Of a DNA stretch of 64,000 nucleotides, positions 19,171 to 27,683 are shown one piece after another (the stretch's first letter is position 1; each line of letters starts with the position of its first letter). Source of the DNA: Enterococcus raffinosus (lineage in GTDB: Bacteria > Bacillota > Bacilli > Lactobacillales > Enterococcaceae). The translations under genes were made by a program, and so were the position numbers. The notes beneath the pieces were generated by a model, which was given only the letters and a program-made list of their open reading frames with translations, did not search any database and had not been told where the DNA came from. The stretch covers positions 38,265 to 102,264 of the forward strand of contig NZ_JXLA01000007.1 of NCBI RefSeq assembly GCF_001886185.1, in the 5' to 3' direction.

Positions 19171-19458
19171 CACCGTTAAAGAAATTAGCAACAAGTCGAT
19201 AGAATTTAAAAAAACAAACAAAATTAATAAAGCAAAATGTTGAAATAGAATCTTATAATATTTAATTCTATTTAATTTGTCATTTTCTCCTTCGTTTTCT
19301 TTCAATCAACGAAACATTTCCTGCTTAGTTTCTTAATTGTGTCGTTCTCATTTTTTTAGAAAATTGGTTTTTTATCTGAATTTTATTTTTTTTAGGAACA
19401 AAATACTCAAAGGCTTCAATAATTGACTAATGACTGGTCGCTCGATTAAAAAGCACGT

Positions 19459-19492
19459 AAAAACGAACCGAGAGTCCTCCCCCAGTTCGTTT
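19459..19492 (-). terminator. Terminator of the HAD phosphatase gene
   Basis: Minus strand stem AAACGAAC/GTTCGTTT with a T-run, just after the stop codon. Confidence 0.8.
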
Positions 19493-19504
19493 AATCACTA
19501 CTTA

Positions 19505-20284
19505 TTAATGAACCAATTCTAATTGGCGTAAAGCTTTGTAAATACCATCTTGATCGTTTGTATCAGTCACGAGATTGGCTGCTTCTTTGACGTGAGTTGC
19601 CGCATTGCCCATCGCAACCCCTGTTCCTGCCAAGTTCAACATTTCAATGTCATTATTGCCATCGCCGAAAGTAACGATGTTTTCTGGTTTAATCCCGACT
19701 TTTTTCGCTAAAGCCAAAATCGTTTGCGCTTTTGAGCCAGGATTTGGAATAATATCGACACTGTTCTCATGCCAACGGACCAAACGAAATTCTGGAAAGG
19801 CCGCTTGGAATTCTTCATCCATTGACTGATCATAAAAGGCACAGCCTTGATAGACCTCATGTTTAGAGAAATAATCTTCTTCATATTCTGGCGCTTGCTG
19901 TCCAAAAGAATTCATTGCATTGCTTACTTTTGACGCGTCAAAATCCGTCACACGTCCAAAGGAATCTAGCCCGAAAAGCATGATGTCGACTTCACGTGCA
20001 CTTGCGAATTCAATCATCCGAGTCAGGGCTTCGCGATCAAGCGTATGCTTATAGACTTGCTCATGATCTAAAAAGCCAGCCGATCCGTTACAGATGATAT
20101 AATTCGAACAACCTAATTGATGAATCACATCACCAGCCAACAAGCGGGAACGTCCCGTCGCAATAGTCACTAAGTGTCCAGCTTCACGTAATGCCTTCAA
20201 CGCCTTCATCGTGCTGTCCAATGGTTTTCTTTGGCTGCTCAACAAGGTCCCGTCAATGTCTAGTGCGATTAATTTTCTTTCCAA
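19505..20284 (-). CDS. Cof-type HAD-IIB family phosphatase
   Basis: 259-residue haloacid-dehalogenase-type sugar phosphate or flavin phosphatase. Motif I is Asp9-Ile-Asp11-Gly-Thr (LDIDGTLLSS), motif II is TIATGRSR, and the C-terminal motif IV is FGDGNNDIEML; the cap domain between about 85 and 190 is of the Cof (IIB) type. Substrate cannot be told from sequence. The AlkD-like gene lies 15 bases upstream on the same strand, so they may be co-transcribed. Confidence 0.92.
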   Translation of the reverse strand: MERKLIALDIDGTLLSSQRKPLDSTMKALKALREAGHLVTIATGRSRLLAGDVIHQLGCSNYIICNGSAGFLDHEQVYKHTLDREALTRMIEFASAREVDIMLFGLDSFGRVTDFDASKVSNAMNSFGQQAPEYEEDYFSKHEVYQGCAFYDQSMDEEFQAAFPEFRLVRWHENSVDIIPNPGSKAQTILALAKKVGIKPENIVTFGDGNNDIEMLNLAGTGVAMGNAATHVKEAANLVTDTNDQDGIYKALRQLELVH

Positions 20285-20299
20285 AATTTATCTCTCCAT

Positions 20300-20938
20300 T
20301 TATATGTATTTGCTGCCCTCACGTAGGGCTAACTTACTTAATGAATGCTGCTGCATAAAATTTCTTACCCAATCAGGATTCACTTTACTATAATCTCGCA
20401 ATGCCCAGCCGATCGCCTTCTGGATAAAAAACTCCTCGGTCGTCAAATCTGCTAAGATCGCTTGCGCCAATAACTCTGTATCGGTTTGCTCTTTAAACAT
20501 CAACTGTAAGTTGATCGCTACTCGCCGATACCAAAAATTTTCGTGCTGATAAAAAAACGCATAAACCCGTTTGATCTCCGTAGGATGCGCCAAAACCCAC
20601 GTAGAAAAAACTTTGCGCCAAGCGTCAATACTGTCCCACCAAGTTTTTTCCCCTAACAAAGGAAGCAATGCTGCCAAATCATCTAGCGAAAAACGTTTGA
20701 TGTTCTTTTGAGCCAAATCAATTGCATAATATTGATACTCTCGCTCTTCTTTGTAGAAATTGCGAAAAATCTCCTCTAACAGCTCTGGCATCGGCAGCTT
20801 CAGGCTTTCCTTTAAATAAGGACGTTCCAGCAATGCACGCTGTGGTTTTTTGACGCCGCAAAAAGGAAAAAGGTTTTTCATATAACGAGTCATTGGTCCA
20901 ATATTTTCAATTTGATGCGGAAAAATCAAAGGTTCCAT
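20300..20938 (-). CDS. AlkD-like DNA alkylation repair protein
   Basis: 212 residues from the ATG at 20938, preceded by AAGGAGGAAAAG; a start five codons upstream would place the ribosome binding site inside the gene. All-helical HEAT-like composition with the family stretches TWVLAHPTEIKRVYAF and IQKAIGWALRDYSKVNPDWV, the last typical of AlkD/DNA alkylation repair proteins that remove bulky or charged alkylated bases. Confidence 0.9.
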   Translation of the reverse strand: MEPLIFPHQIENIGPMTRYMKNLFPFCGVKKPQRALLERPYLKESLKLPMPELLEEIFRNFYKEEREYQYYAIDLAQKNIKRFSLDDLAALLPLLGEKTWWDSIDAWRKVFSTWVLAHPTEIKRVYAFFYQHENFWYRRVAINLQLMFKEQTDTELLAQAILADLTTEEFFIQKAIGWALRDYSKVNPDWVRNFMQQHSLSKLALREGSKYI

Positions 20939-20953
20939 CTTTTCCTCCTTCAT

Positions 20954-21284
20954 TGTAGAGAAGTTTCAGAGAATTTGCAAAATGTTATTCCGTAATTCTC
21001 CGTCAATATTTTCACTGACTTTGAAAGAAAGTAATCGTTTTTTGCCAGCACCCAACAATTAACACATTTTTTTCAAAAAAGCAACAGCTGAACTTGACTC
21101 AAGCCACGTTTTTCAGTTATACTGACCTTTGTGTAAAATAATGCAGCAGAAGAATAATAGCCCGTCCCTAGTTCGTTGCCAGCATTGGTTCAATTGTGTA
21201 ACCGCGGCTGCGAAGGTGAAGATTGAAGAACGAACTACACGGATATGAATTTTTCAACGGATTATTTTACTCCAAAACAATTTA
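20954..21284 (+). promoter_or_regulatory. rpsD promoter and long 5' leader
   Basis: Contains the rpsD promoter: -35 TTGACT (21094-21099), 18-base spacer, -10 TATACT (21118-21123). The transcript leader of about 170 bases has paired segments such as GTTCGTT/AACGAAC around 21170-21235. Firmicutes rpsD leaders bind S4 for autogenous control; this leader has the right place and length, but I did not model its fold. Confidence 0.6.
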
Positions 21285-21299
21285 TTGGAGGAATTTTTA

Positions 21300-21911
21300 A
21301 TGTCTCGTTATACAGGACCATCATGGAAACAATCTCGTCGTCTTGGTATCTCATTATCAGGAACAGGTAAAGAATTAGCACGTCGTCCATACGCTCCAGG
21401 TCAACATGGACCAAACAGCCGTGGAAAGAAATCTGAATACGGCTTGCAAATGTCAGAAAAACAAAAATTACGTTTCATCTACGGATTAAACGAACGTCAA
21501 TTCCGTAACTTATTCGTACGCGCTAGCAAAATCAAAGAAGGTAAACACGGTGTTAACTTCATGATCTTACTAGAACGTCGTCTAGATAACGTGGTTTACC
21601 GTCTAGGTTTGGCTTCAACTCGTCGTCAAGCTCGTCAATTAGTTAACCACGGTCACGTAACTGTCGATGGCAAACGTGTTGACATCGCTTCATACGAAGT
21701 AGAAGTTGGTCAAGTTGTCGGTATCCGTGAAAAATCTAAAAACATGGTTACAGTAAAAGAAGCAGTTGAATCAGCTGTTGGTCGTCCTGCTTTCGTAAGC
21801 TTCGACGATGAAAAATTAGAAGGTTCATTGTCTCGTTTACCAGAACGTGATGAAATCAACCCAGAAATCGACGAATCATTAGTCGTTGAATTCTACAACA
21901 AATTAATGTAA
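21300..21911 (+). CDS. rpsD: 30S ribosomal protein S4
   Basis: Primary 16S rRNA-binding protein that nucleates assembly of the small subunit body. 203 residues from the ATG at 21300, preceded by TTGGAGGA; an in-frame TTG at 21285 is part of that site and not the start. The S4 RNA-binding domain ([20 protein letters not shown]) is intact. It stands alone with its own promoter, leader and terminator, as usual for Firmicutes. Codon use is strongly biased (highly expressed). Confidence 0.99.
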   Translation: MSRYTGPSWKQSRRLGISLSGTGKELARRPYAPGQHGPNSRGKKSEYGLQMSEKQKLRFIYGLNERQFRNLFVRASKIKEGKHGVNFMILLERRLDNVVYRLGLASTRRQARQLVNHGHVTVDGKRVDIASYEVEVGQVVGIREKSKNMVTVKEAVESAVGRPAFVSFDDEKLEGSLSRLPERDEINPEIDESLVVEFYNKLM

Positions 21912-21923
21912 GACTTCTTACAG

Positions 21924-21962
21924 ACACCCAAATCCTTTTTCATGGATTTGGGTGTTTTTTTC
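21924..21962 (+). terminator. rpsD terminator
   Basis: Perfect stem ACACCCAAATCC (21924-21935)/GGATTTGGGTGT (21944-21955) with a T-run. Confidence 0.95.
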
Positions 21963-22021
21963 AACTTCGATACGTCACAACGCAAGCTAAAGTGTATCAT
22001 TTACTTATGGAGGGAACAAAA

Positions 22022-22254
22022 ATGAAAAAAGCAGAAACTGTCGAAACACTTGCTACTATCGAAGAAGTTGTTACTGCAGCTCCCCAAAAATTGTCATCGG
22101 AAACGCAAAATTTGCGATTGTCTCTTATGTGGTGGATGGATTTAAACACATTTCTAAAAGAAGTATTACCGTCCCATTAAGTTATCAAGTTGGTGATACC
22201 ATAAAAATCAGATACGATAAAAATGATCCTACCAAAATCAAACGAATCAGATAG
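22022..22254 (+). pseudogene. Frameshifted small DUF3592-like gene
   Basis: After TATGGAGGGAACAAAA an ATG opens MKKAETVETLATIEEVVTAA, but the frame then leads into a non-matching end at 22180. In another frame the sequence continues from about 22083 as KIVIGNAKFAIVSYVVDGFK and ends GDTIKIRYDKNDPTKIK, a pattern like the C-terminal half of DUF3592 proteins (YxVDG, then VxYDPxNP). The switch needs a -1 shift near the CCCCAAAAA run (about 22082-22090). It is either a real one-base insertion or a sequencing error; no classical slippery heptamer is in the right phase. Confidence 0.6.
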
Positions 22255-22295
22255 GCCGATTTAGGTCATTTCCTGGATATCTTTCATGCACCAAA

Positions 22296-22329
22296 ACACC
22301 CGCGGGTCTGAGTAGAAAACCGCGGGTGT
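22296..22329 (-). terminator. Terminator of the XRE/membrane/HTH operon
   Basis: Perfect stem ACACCCGCGG/CCGCGGGTGT followed on the minus strand by TTTT. Confidence 0.75.
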
Positions 22330-22342
22330 AGCTGCATATTAA

Positions 22343-22876
22343 TTAATAATCTAACTGCTTTAAGCGCAGCTTCGCTTCTTCTTCATTAATGAACTCGATG
22401 GTATAAAGCTGCGCAATGTCTTGCTTCAAATTTTCTAATTTTGTATCTTCTTCAAAAAAGTTCATCACTCGCAAAACGGCCTGTGCCAGCACAGTTCCTG
22501 ATCCTCCAGACCCCAATTGAAAGCCTAATTCAGCAGTTTCAGACACTCTGCTTCCTTCGATTTCTTTCAATAATTCTCTGAAATCACCTTCAACAAGGAA
22601 CTCTTCTTCCTTCTCTTTCACTTTTTGTCTTAGCTCATTGATATTCGTTACTTGATAGAGCGCGTCACTATCACGAATTGATCTCAATTCCTCTAATACC
22701 TCTGCAGGTGTGGTAGCTAATCCCTTCGCCAATAACTCAAGCGTTTCTTCTGAATAGCTGTCTGGATTCTGTTTGCTGATTCTAGCCAATTTTTGTTCCG
22801 AAAGCTCTTCTTTTTTTGAGAGCTCGCTCCTTGTTATGCCCTTCTTCTTCAAATAAATATCTAGAACATTTTTCAT
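22343..22876 (-). CDS. HTH-domain protein with acidic helical C-terminus
   Basis: 177 residues from the ATG at 22876, chosen because GAAGGAGG precedes it at 7 bases; a longer in-frame reading would run into the upstream gene. The N-terminus is a Cro/C1-type helix-turn-helix (YLKKKGITRSELSKKEELSE), and the rest is an acidic helical region with a glycine-rich break (LGSGGSGTVL). Last gene of a three-gene unit after an XRE repressor and a membrane protein. I cannot name the family. Confidence 0.7.
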   Translation of the reverse strand: MKNVLDIYLKKKGITRSELSKKEELSEQKLARISKQNPDSYSEETLELLAKGLATTPAEVLEELRSIRDSDALYQVTNINELRQKVKEKEEEFLVEGDFRELLKEIEGSRVSETAELGFQLGSGGSGTVLAQAVLRVMNFFEEDTKLENLKQDIAQLYTIEFINEEEAKLRLKQLDY

Positions 22877-22914
22877 CACTTTTCCTCCTTCACATCTATT
22901 AATTTTTGTTTTTA

Positions 22915-23298
22915 CTAAAGTCGATAACGTAATCGATTTACAAATAGACACAAGGCAAAAATCCCAAGATCAACACCAAAAGATTCAAGGTGCAGAGGTA
23001 CATCACCTAATTGATAAATCGCTAATCCCGGAGTCACTATTAAATTGATATCTTGACCGGTTTTATTAAAGTGTACAACTCGAATAACCATCTGCACGAT
23101 GTGTAAAAGTAGGATGATTCCAAAGCTCATTGCCATAGAATCAAAGACGATTTTTCTTACCAGTTCATCATTCTTCCTAAAAATTTCTTTGACTAAAAAA
23201 TATATTGAAGACCCAAGTGCATACAGAGCCAACAAACCAAAAATAAGCAATGCCCCTGCTATATAATTATTCACACCCGATATACGGAAAAAGCCCAT
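22915..23298 (-). CDS. Small integral membrane protein
   Basis: 127 residues with hydrophobic segments at about 14-36, 50-73 and 105-122. It lies 3 bases after the XRE gene. Small XRE repressors are often followed by a membrane protein of DUF2178/DUF3796-like type, and this pair has that look, but the family is not identified from sequence alone. Likely co-transcribed with and regulated by the upstream repressor. Confidence 0.7.
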   Translation of the reverse strand: MGFFRISGVNNYIAGALLIFGLLALYALGSSIYFLVKEIFRKNDELVRKIVFDSMAMSFGIILLLHIVQMVIRVVHFNKTGQDINLIVTPGLAIYQLGDVPLHLESFGVDLGIFALCLFVNRLRYRL

Positions 23299-23301
23299 TC
23301 A

Positions 23302-23511
23302 TTAATCCTTCCCTTCATCCAAATAAAAAATTTCATCAAACGGCCTATCAAAGTAAGCCGCTATTTTCAATGAAAGCTCTAAACTAGGATTATACTTTCC
23401 TTTTTCGATCGCAGTCATTGTTTGGCGTGAAACCCCCAGTGCCTGAGCCATTTCTTTTTGTGGAATCTTCTTTTCTTCTCTGATTTCTCGAATATGATTT
23501 ACGACACTCAA
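23302..23511 (-). CDS. Small XRE-family repressor (YozG-like)
   Basis: About 69 residues; almost the whole protein is a helix-turn-helix (REIREEKKIPQKEMAQALG, VSRQTMTAIEKGKYNPSLEL) followed by the typical RPFDEIFYLDE end. I place the start at the TTG at 23511, preceded by TAGGAG. An ATG at 23556 is excluded because the -10 hexamer and transcription start lie inside that extension. It probably represses its own operon through the palindrome overlapping the transcription start. Confidence 0.85.
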   Translation of the reverse strand: MSVVNHIREIREEKKIPQKEMAQALGVSRQTMTAIEKGKYNPSLELSLKIAAYFDRPFDEIFYLDEGKD

Positions 23512-23523
23512 TTTCTTCGCTCC

Positions 23524-23573
23524 TAGTAAAGATATCTTTACTAAATCATAAGTCATTCTTCACCTACAGTAAA
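23524..23573 (-). promoter_or_regulatory. Promoter and palindromic operator of the XRE operon
   Basis: Minus strand -35 TTTACT (23568-23573), 17-base spacer, -10 TATGAT (23545-23550). Immediately downstream is a perfect 20-base palindrome, TAGTAAAGATATCTTTACTA (23524-23543), covering the transcription start. A second partial match, AGTAAAGAAATACT, overlaps the -35. This is the arrangement expected for autorepression. Confidence 0.8.
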
Positions 23574-23692
23574 GAAATACTTGTATAGCTGGAAGAAGCT
23601 GCTAAATCTTTCACTTATCGGTTATTGACGAATATTGGCTTATCAATGATAATGATTAGATGATATTGAATGAAAAAGAAAAGGGTGGAAAA

Positions 23693-24610
23693 ATGAAATA
23701 TTGTCCCAATTGTGGTGCGGAATTACGAGCGGAAGCGAAGTTTTGTCCGGCCTGCGGATTCAATTTGGAGCAAGGAACTCCAAACGAAGACGACAATAAC
23801 GAACCTTTTGTTCAAGTACAACCAAAGGATCACTTTGAACTAGAGCTAGAAAAAGCGGAAGGCTTAAATGTTACACGTGCTGACATTAAAAAGCATGCCC
23901 AAGAGAAATTATCCGGCAGGTATGGAGAATGGTGTAAAACGATCCTTCTCCTGATTGGTGCAAACATTGTCGCAGGTTTTATTTTCCAATTTGCTTATGT
24001 CCGCTTCTTTACCAATAGCATTTTAGGTCTTGTTTCTCCTTATGGCTATTACAATTACAATTATGATTATAGCTATGGTTACAGTCGTCCATTTTCCGGT
24101 GTTTCGACCTTCTTATGGTTTTTAGTGATGATTGCTGCGCTGATCTTAATATTACTGATTGCCGCACTTTCTACAGCTGTTTTACAATGGTGTGCGATTC
24201 ACACGCTGCGAGGCAATCGTGCAGATGGGCTGCAAATTTTTGCTTATTTTATCAAAGCACAAAAAAATCGCGTCTTAAAAGCAAATGTTTTAATGGCCAT
24301 CTACACGTTCTTCTGGTCACTACTTTTCGTTATCCCAGGAATTGTAAAAAGCGCTTCTTATGCAATGACTAATTACTTACTAGAAAAAGACGACACCTTG
24401 AGCGCTTCGGATGCGATTTTGCTAAGCCGTCAAATTATGGATGGCTATAAAATGGAATTTTTGATTCTGCGCTATTCCTTCTTTTTCTGGAATTTGATCG
24501 CATTCTTCCAAGTTACAAACTTCTACATTATGCCTTATCAAAATGTTACTGAGATTCAATTCTTAGACATGCTTTATAATCACTATGTAGAAAAACATAG
24601 TGAAGCTTAA
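23693..24610 (+). CDS. Zinc-ribbon DUF975 family membrane protein
   Basis: 305 residues from the ATG at 23693, preceded by AAGGGTGG. The N-terminal zinc ribbon has CPNC (4-7) and CPAC (18-21), followed by an acidic linker. The C-terminal two thirds is a DUF975-type membrane domain with four or five hydrophobic segments and the conserved region WSLLFVIPGIVKSASYAM. A tyrosine-rich loop lies near residues 117-140. Function of DUF975 proteins is unknown. Divergent from the XRE operon. Confidence 0.85.
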   Translation: MKYCPNCGAELRAEAKFCPACGFNLEQGTPNEDDNNEPFVQVQPKDHFELELEKAEGLNVTRADIKKHAQEKLSGRYGEWCKTILLLIGANIVAGFIFQFAYVRFFTNSILGLVSPYGYYNYNYDYSYGYSRPFSGVSTFLWFLVMIAALILILLIAALSTAVLQWCAIHTLRGNRADGLQIFAYFIKAQKNRVLKANVLMAIYTFFWSLLFVIPGIVKSASYAMTNYLLEKDDTLSASDAILLSRQIMDGYKMEFLILRYSFFFWNLIAFFQVTNFYIMPYQNVTEIQFLDMLYNHYVEKHSEA

Positions 24611-24648
24611 AAAGAAACGTCAGCTAAAAATATAGCTGACGTTTCTTT
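24611..24648. terminator. Bidirectional terminator
   Basis: Perfect 16-base arms AAAGAAACGTCAGCTA and TAGCTGACGTTTCTTT between convergent genes. Confidence 0.9.
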
Positions 24649-25351
24649 ATTTATTCGTTTTTGCCTGCCGGCCTTGATAGATTTGTTTGAAGACGTACAC
24701 CGCGATGAACAGCGCAAACATACTTAGCAAACCAAACAGAATGGTTTTCGTACTGCCTGTTAGATTGCTGCCAACATACGAATAAACAACTGTCGCTGGT
24801 AATTGTCCAATTCCTGTGGCAATCAAGAACGGTATAGGCTTGATTGCCGTTAAACCTGCCGCATAGCTGACAAAATCAAAAGAGATAAATGGCAGCAGAC
24901 GACAGATCAGAATGGTGTGCTTGCCATACCGATCAAAATAAGCGTCCAACGACTCTAATGAAAAATTCTTGTTCAATCGTTCTACGATATCTCGTCCTGC
25001 AATCCGCGCAATGTAGAAGCAAACGAGTGCTCCCGCCATCGCACTGGTCCAGGAAAGCAACGCGCCTTGCCACCAGCCAAAAACAGCCGCATTAGCAAAC
25101 GTAATTAAGAAGGCTGGCAATGGTGCGATAATGGACTGGAACATCATCAGCAGAAATGAGATAACAACTGCCCAAATACCAAAGGAACGTAAATAGCCTA
25201 CGATACTTTCCACACTCATCGAACGAAACAGCATCAACACCTGCGTGACCTTCGAGCGAACTCCTGGAACAAAGTAAAAGGCCACTACTGCTAGCAGCAT
25301 AAACAGAATCAACAAGATTCTCGCAAGCTTGCGTTTATTTAGTTTAGACAT
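24647..25351 (-). CDS. TVP38/TMEM64 family membrane protein
   Basis: 234 residues, about five hydrophobic segments, with the VTT/DedA-like core FGWWQGALLSWTSAMAGALV and LICRLLPFISFDFVSYAAGLT. Members of this superfamily are thought to move lipids or small solutes. Its ATG overlaps the rhodanese stop codon by one base (TAATG), so the two are coupled. Together with the rhodanese lipoprotein it recalls sulfur-handling pairs, but a role in sulfur transport is inference. Confidence 0.88.
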   Translation of the reverse strand: MSKLNKRKLARILLILFMLLAVVAFYFVPGVRSKVTQVLMLFRSMSVESIVGYLRSFGIWAVVISFLLMMFQSIIAPLPAFLITFANAAVFGWWQGALLSWTSAMAGALVCFYIARIAGRDIVERLNKNFSLESLDAYFDRYGKHTILICRLLPFISFDFVSYAAGLTAIKPIPFLIATGIGQLPATVVYSYVGSNLTGSTKTILFGLLSMFALFIAVYVFKQIYQGRQAKTNK

Positions 25352-26277
25352 TATTTTTCTACATCCTCAACTTTTGCCCAACGATAATAAGAGCCATCAT
25401 AATTTTTTACTTGCTTGAAGCCGCACATATCCATCACTAATTCCATGTAGGCCGAACGAATGCCCGCTGTACAATAAGTAACGATTTTATCCTCTTTGGC
25501 TAATCCCGCATCCTCAAAAAGCTTGGTTAAATCTTTCTTACTTTTTAATTTTCCATTGCTATTGAACAAATCAGTAAAGGGAATATGAATCGCATCAGGC
25601 AAATGTCCGCCCTTGGCTTCTCCATACAAGACGTCTCCTTCGTATTCTTTATCCTCTCGGACATCGACGATTTTGTACTCATCATAGTCCTTTTTCAACT
25701 CATCTGTTCGAATGATATGTGTTTGATCAATTGAATCAATCGTGACATCAACTGGGTCCAATTTTGTGCTCTCGATATCCGTTTCTAATCCTGCTTTTTT
25801 TAAGGCTGCAAAGCCGCCATCAACCATTTTTACATCCTTGTAACCGGCTGCCAATAACTCCCAAGCAATTCGGCCATCATCGCCCCAGCCTTTTTGCGCT
25901 CCAGCAAACAGTACGATTTCTTTGTCTTTTGCGATCCCTTTCTCACCTAAGCGTTTAGCTAGTTCCTTCGGTTCAAGAACCAAGCCCCATTTCTCATCTC
26001 CTGAAGCGCCTTCTTCCACCGATGCTAAATTCTGCCAGCCGATCGCTGTCGCACCTTTTACGGTTCCTTTATTGGCTTCTTCTTCACCCCGCGCATCAAT
26101 CAAAATAACATCGTCTAGGTTTTTCTTCACATAATCAGCATTTACAATGTATTCTCCAGTAAATGCTTCCGTTTCCTTTTTCGCCTTGGCTGTGTCGGTT
26201 GTTTCGTCACTTCCACCACCACAAGCAGTCAATCCTAGCGTAACTAACGCCAACAGTCCAATAATTGTTTTCTTCAT
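25351..26277 (-). CDS. Rhodanese-like lipoprotein (two domains)
   Basis: 308 residues. Signal peptide with lipobox LTAC (Cys19), so it is outside and lipid-anchored. Two rhodanese folds follow: the N-terminal one (about 40-165) has FAGAQKGWGDDG where the catalytic cysteine loop should be and is inactive; the C-terminal one has the active loop YCTAGIRSAY. This matches thiosulfate/3-mercaptopyruvate sulfurtransferases. Start at 26277 because GGAGAAG precedes it. Operon with the TVP38-like gene; a GC-centred palindrome lies in its upstream region. Confidence 0.9.
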   Translation of the reverse strand: MKKTIIGLLALVTLGLTACGGGSDETTDTAKAKKETEAFTGEYIVNADYVKKNLDDVILIDARGEEEANKGTVKGATAIGWQNLASVEEGASGDEKWGLVLEPKELAKRLGEKGIAKDKEIVLFAGAQKGWGDDGRIAWELLAAGYKDVKMVDGGFAALKKAGLETDIESTKLDPVDVTIDSIDQTHIIRTDELKKDYDEYKIVDVREDKEYEGDVLYGEAKGGHLPDAIHIPFTDLFNSNGKLKSKKDLTKLFEDAGLAKEDKIVTYCTAGIRSAYMELVMDMCGFKQVKNYDGSYYRWAKVEDVEK

Positions 26278-26289
26278 CTTCTTCTCCAT

Positions 26290-26654
26290 TCACTTGTCGT
26301 TTTTTGTTGACCCTAATGTTTCGGTCAAAGTCCAGGAATCCCCTCTCATTTGTGCAGCTACTACTTTCAGTAGATGCACTAAAAGAAACATACCCCCGTA
26401 TGTTCTCAAACGACTTCTTACGGTGTAGGCATTATACCTATGGTAAAAGAAGCATCGTCAGGGAGGAGAATTTTAAATTCACATTCTTAGAGACTCTAAG
26501 GCAAGGTGTTACTCATAATCACCGATGAAAATTCAAAATACTCGCTCCCCTCTCACTCAAATTTTGCCCTTAGGTAAAGTATATAAAACGCTTTATTTTT
26601 TTACAATACGCCTTGTATTATTCTCACGAAAAACCAAACTATATCTTACTACAT
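26290..26654. other. Intergenic region upstream of the rhodanese gene
   Basis: About 365 bases without a credible gene. Apart from the AACATAC-CCCC-GTATGTT palindrome I see only AT-rich sequence near the unknown gene and short reading frames without ribosome binding sites. Confidence 0.5.
26387..26404. promoter_or_regulatory. Palindromic operator, possibly CsoR/CstR-like
   Basis: AACATAC-CCCC-GTATGTT: perfect 7-base arms around a C4 (G4) centre, about 110 bases upstream of the rhodanese start. GC-centred ATACC/GGTAT palindromes are used by CsoR/CstR regulators that control persulfide and rhodanese genes, so this is a reasonable candidate, but no such regulator gene is in the window. Confidence 0.5.
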
Positions 26655-27683
26655 TTATTTTCGCTTCTTTTTCCCGAGCAGCTTGGCGACTCTTTGTTTC
26701 AGTTTCCGTTCATTTCTACCTTCTATAACTTGTTCTTCACTTTTGCCAAAATAGTCTTGTTTATTCTTTTGTTTTCCATCCTTTGTTTTTTTCTTACTGG
26801 TATTTTTGACTTTCTCCAATGTTCCTAGATTTCTTTCAAAAGGACGAACTATGTTTGAGCTTTCAGCTATCACTTTCGGTTCAAATTTCCCAATCCCTTT
26901 TGATTCCGAGGCATGGTTTAGTCCGTTAATTTCTTCTTCATTCGAATGTACTAAACCCTTCTTTCGCTCATTCGCTTTTTGCATTGAACTGGTTCCTTTT
27001 TGCACATTTATTTTCTGTTCACTTTTCACAAATGCGTACTCATCAGCTTCTGAAGGCTCCTCTAGTTCTTCCACATAATGCAGATCCGGAGCGAGTGCAT
27101 CTCGGAAAACCTCAACAAATTCAGTAAATTTTCGTACGCCATTTGTCTCAAAAATGGTCAGCATTGTTAGAATTTTTAATGCACCTACCAATTCTTCTTC
27201 GTTTCTAACGGGATGTGCATTTTTTAGGGTCCAAGTATGCTTTCGGCCATTCGCCCCTTTGAAGGTAGAACGAAGAATAAACTGGTGATCGGCTAATTCA
27301 TCCGTTCTCATTGAGTCTTTTTCCTTTAAATATCCCTTGCTTGCTCGTGCTTCTGCAGTAGCAGCGAGATAGTCCTGTTCATCTTTATATAAACGGTCAA
27401 CGACGTTTCTCCATTCTTCTTCGTCAAAATATGCTTCGAAAAAGACACTGAAACGGCGCATCGTTGTACAAGGCACTGCCGTCAGGAATAGTTCTCTGAT
27501 TAATTCATGACACATAAAAGAGAAATCCGCGACGGACAAAGCATGTCGTACAAGGAGTGCAACTGCATACTCAATAACAGACGGTACATCCTCTGTTTCA
27601 CCGTATACTTGTAATATTCTTTTTTCTAAGTTTCCCTTCATCATATTCAGAAGCTGTCTTTGGCCTAATCGTTGTGTTTGCAT
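26655..27683 (-). CDS. Unknown protein with very basic C-terminal tail
   Basis: 342 residues from the ATG at 27683, preceded by AAGGAG. The N-terminal 200 residues look like a compact helical domain (DFSFMCHELIRELFLTAVPC, then FEAYFDEEEWRNVVDRLY). The C-terminal third is low-complexity, rich in Lys, Glu, Asn and Ser, and ends with KLKQRVAKLLGKKKRK. No membrane segment and no known motif. Neighbours give no hint. The basic tail suggests nucleic-acid or envelope binding, which is speculative. Confidence 0.7.
   Translation of the reverse strand: MQTQRLGQRQLLNMMKGNLEKRILQVYGETEDVPSVIEYAVALLVRHALSVADFSFMCHELIRELFLTAVPCTTMRRFSVFFEAYFDEEEWRNVVDRLYKDEQDYLAATAEARASKGYLKEKDSMRTDELADHQFILRSTFKGANGRKHTWTLKNAHPVRNEEELVGALKILTMLTIFETNGVRKFTEFVEVFRDALAPDLHYVEELEEPSEADEYAFVKSEQKINVQKGTSSMQKANERKKGLVHSNEEEINGLNHASESKGIGKFEPKVIAESSNIVRPFERNLGTLEKVKNTSKKKTKDGKQKNKQDYFGKSEEQVIEGRNERKLKQRVAKLLGKKKRK

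Larger units (their letters stand above)
19083..19504. other. AT-rich intergenic region with promoter and terminator
   Basis: Holds the lipoprotein promoter (19141-19170) and its leader hairpin CTTATT/AATAAG, and the terminator of the HAD gene at the right end. A 78-codon minus-strand reading frame here overlaps the promoter and is not credible. I see nothing else in the very AT-rich middle (19306-19440). Confidence 0.6.

Noticed and set aside
19069-19305. 78-codon minus-strand frame with a hydrophobic stretch
   Set aside because: It covers the lipoprotein promoter and start codon, begins without a ribosome binding site, and its hydrophobicity is explained by AT-rich sequence.
22022-22254. 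Programmed -1 frameshift
   Set aside because: No X-XXY-YYZ heptamer in the reading phase and no downstream pseudoknot noticed; mutation is simpler.
26265-26828. Chain of plus-strand reading frames upstream of and within the rhodanese and unknown genes
   Set aside because: They overlap convincing minus-strand genes or their control region and have no ribosome binding sites.
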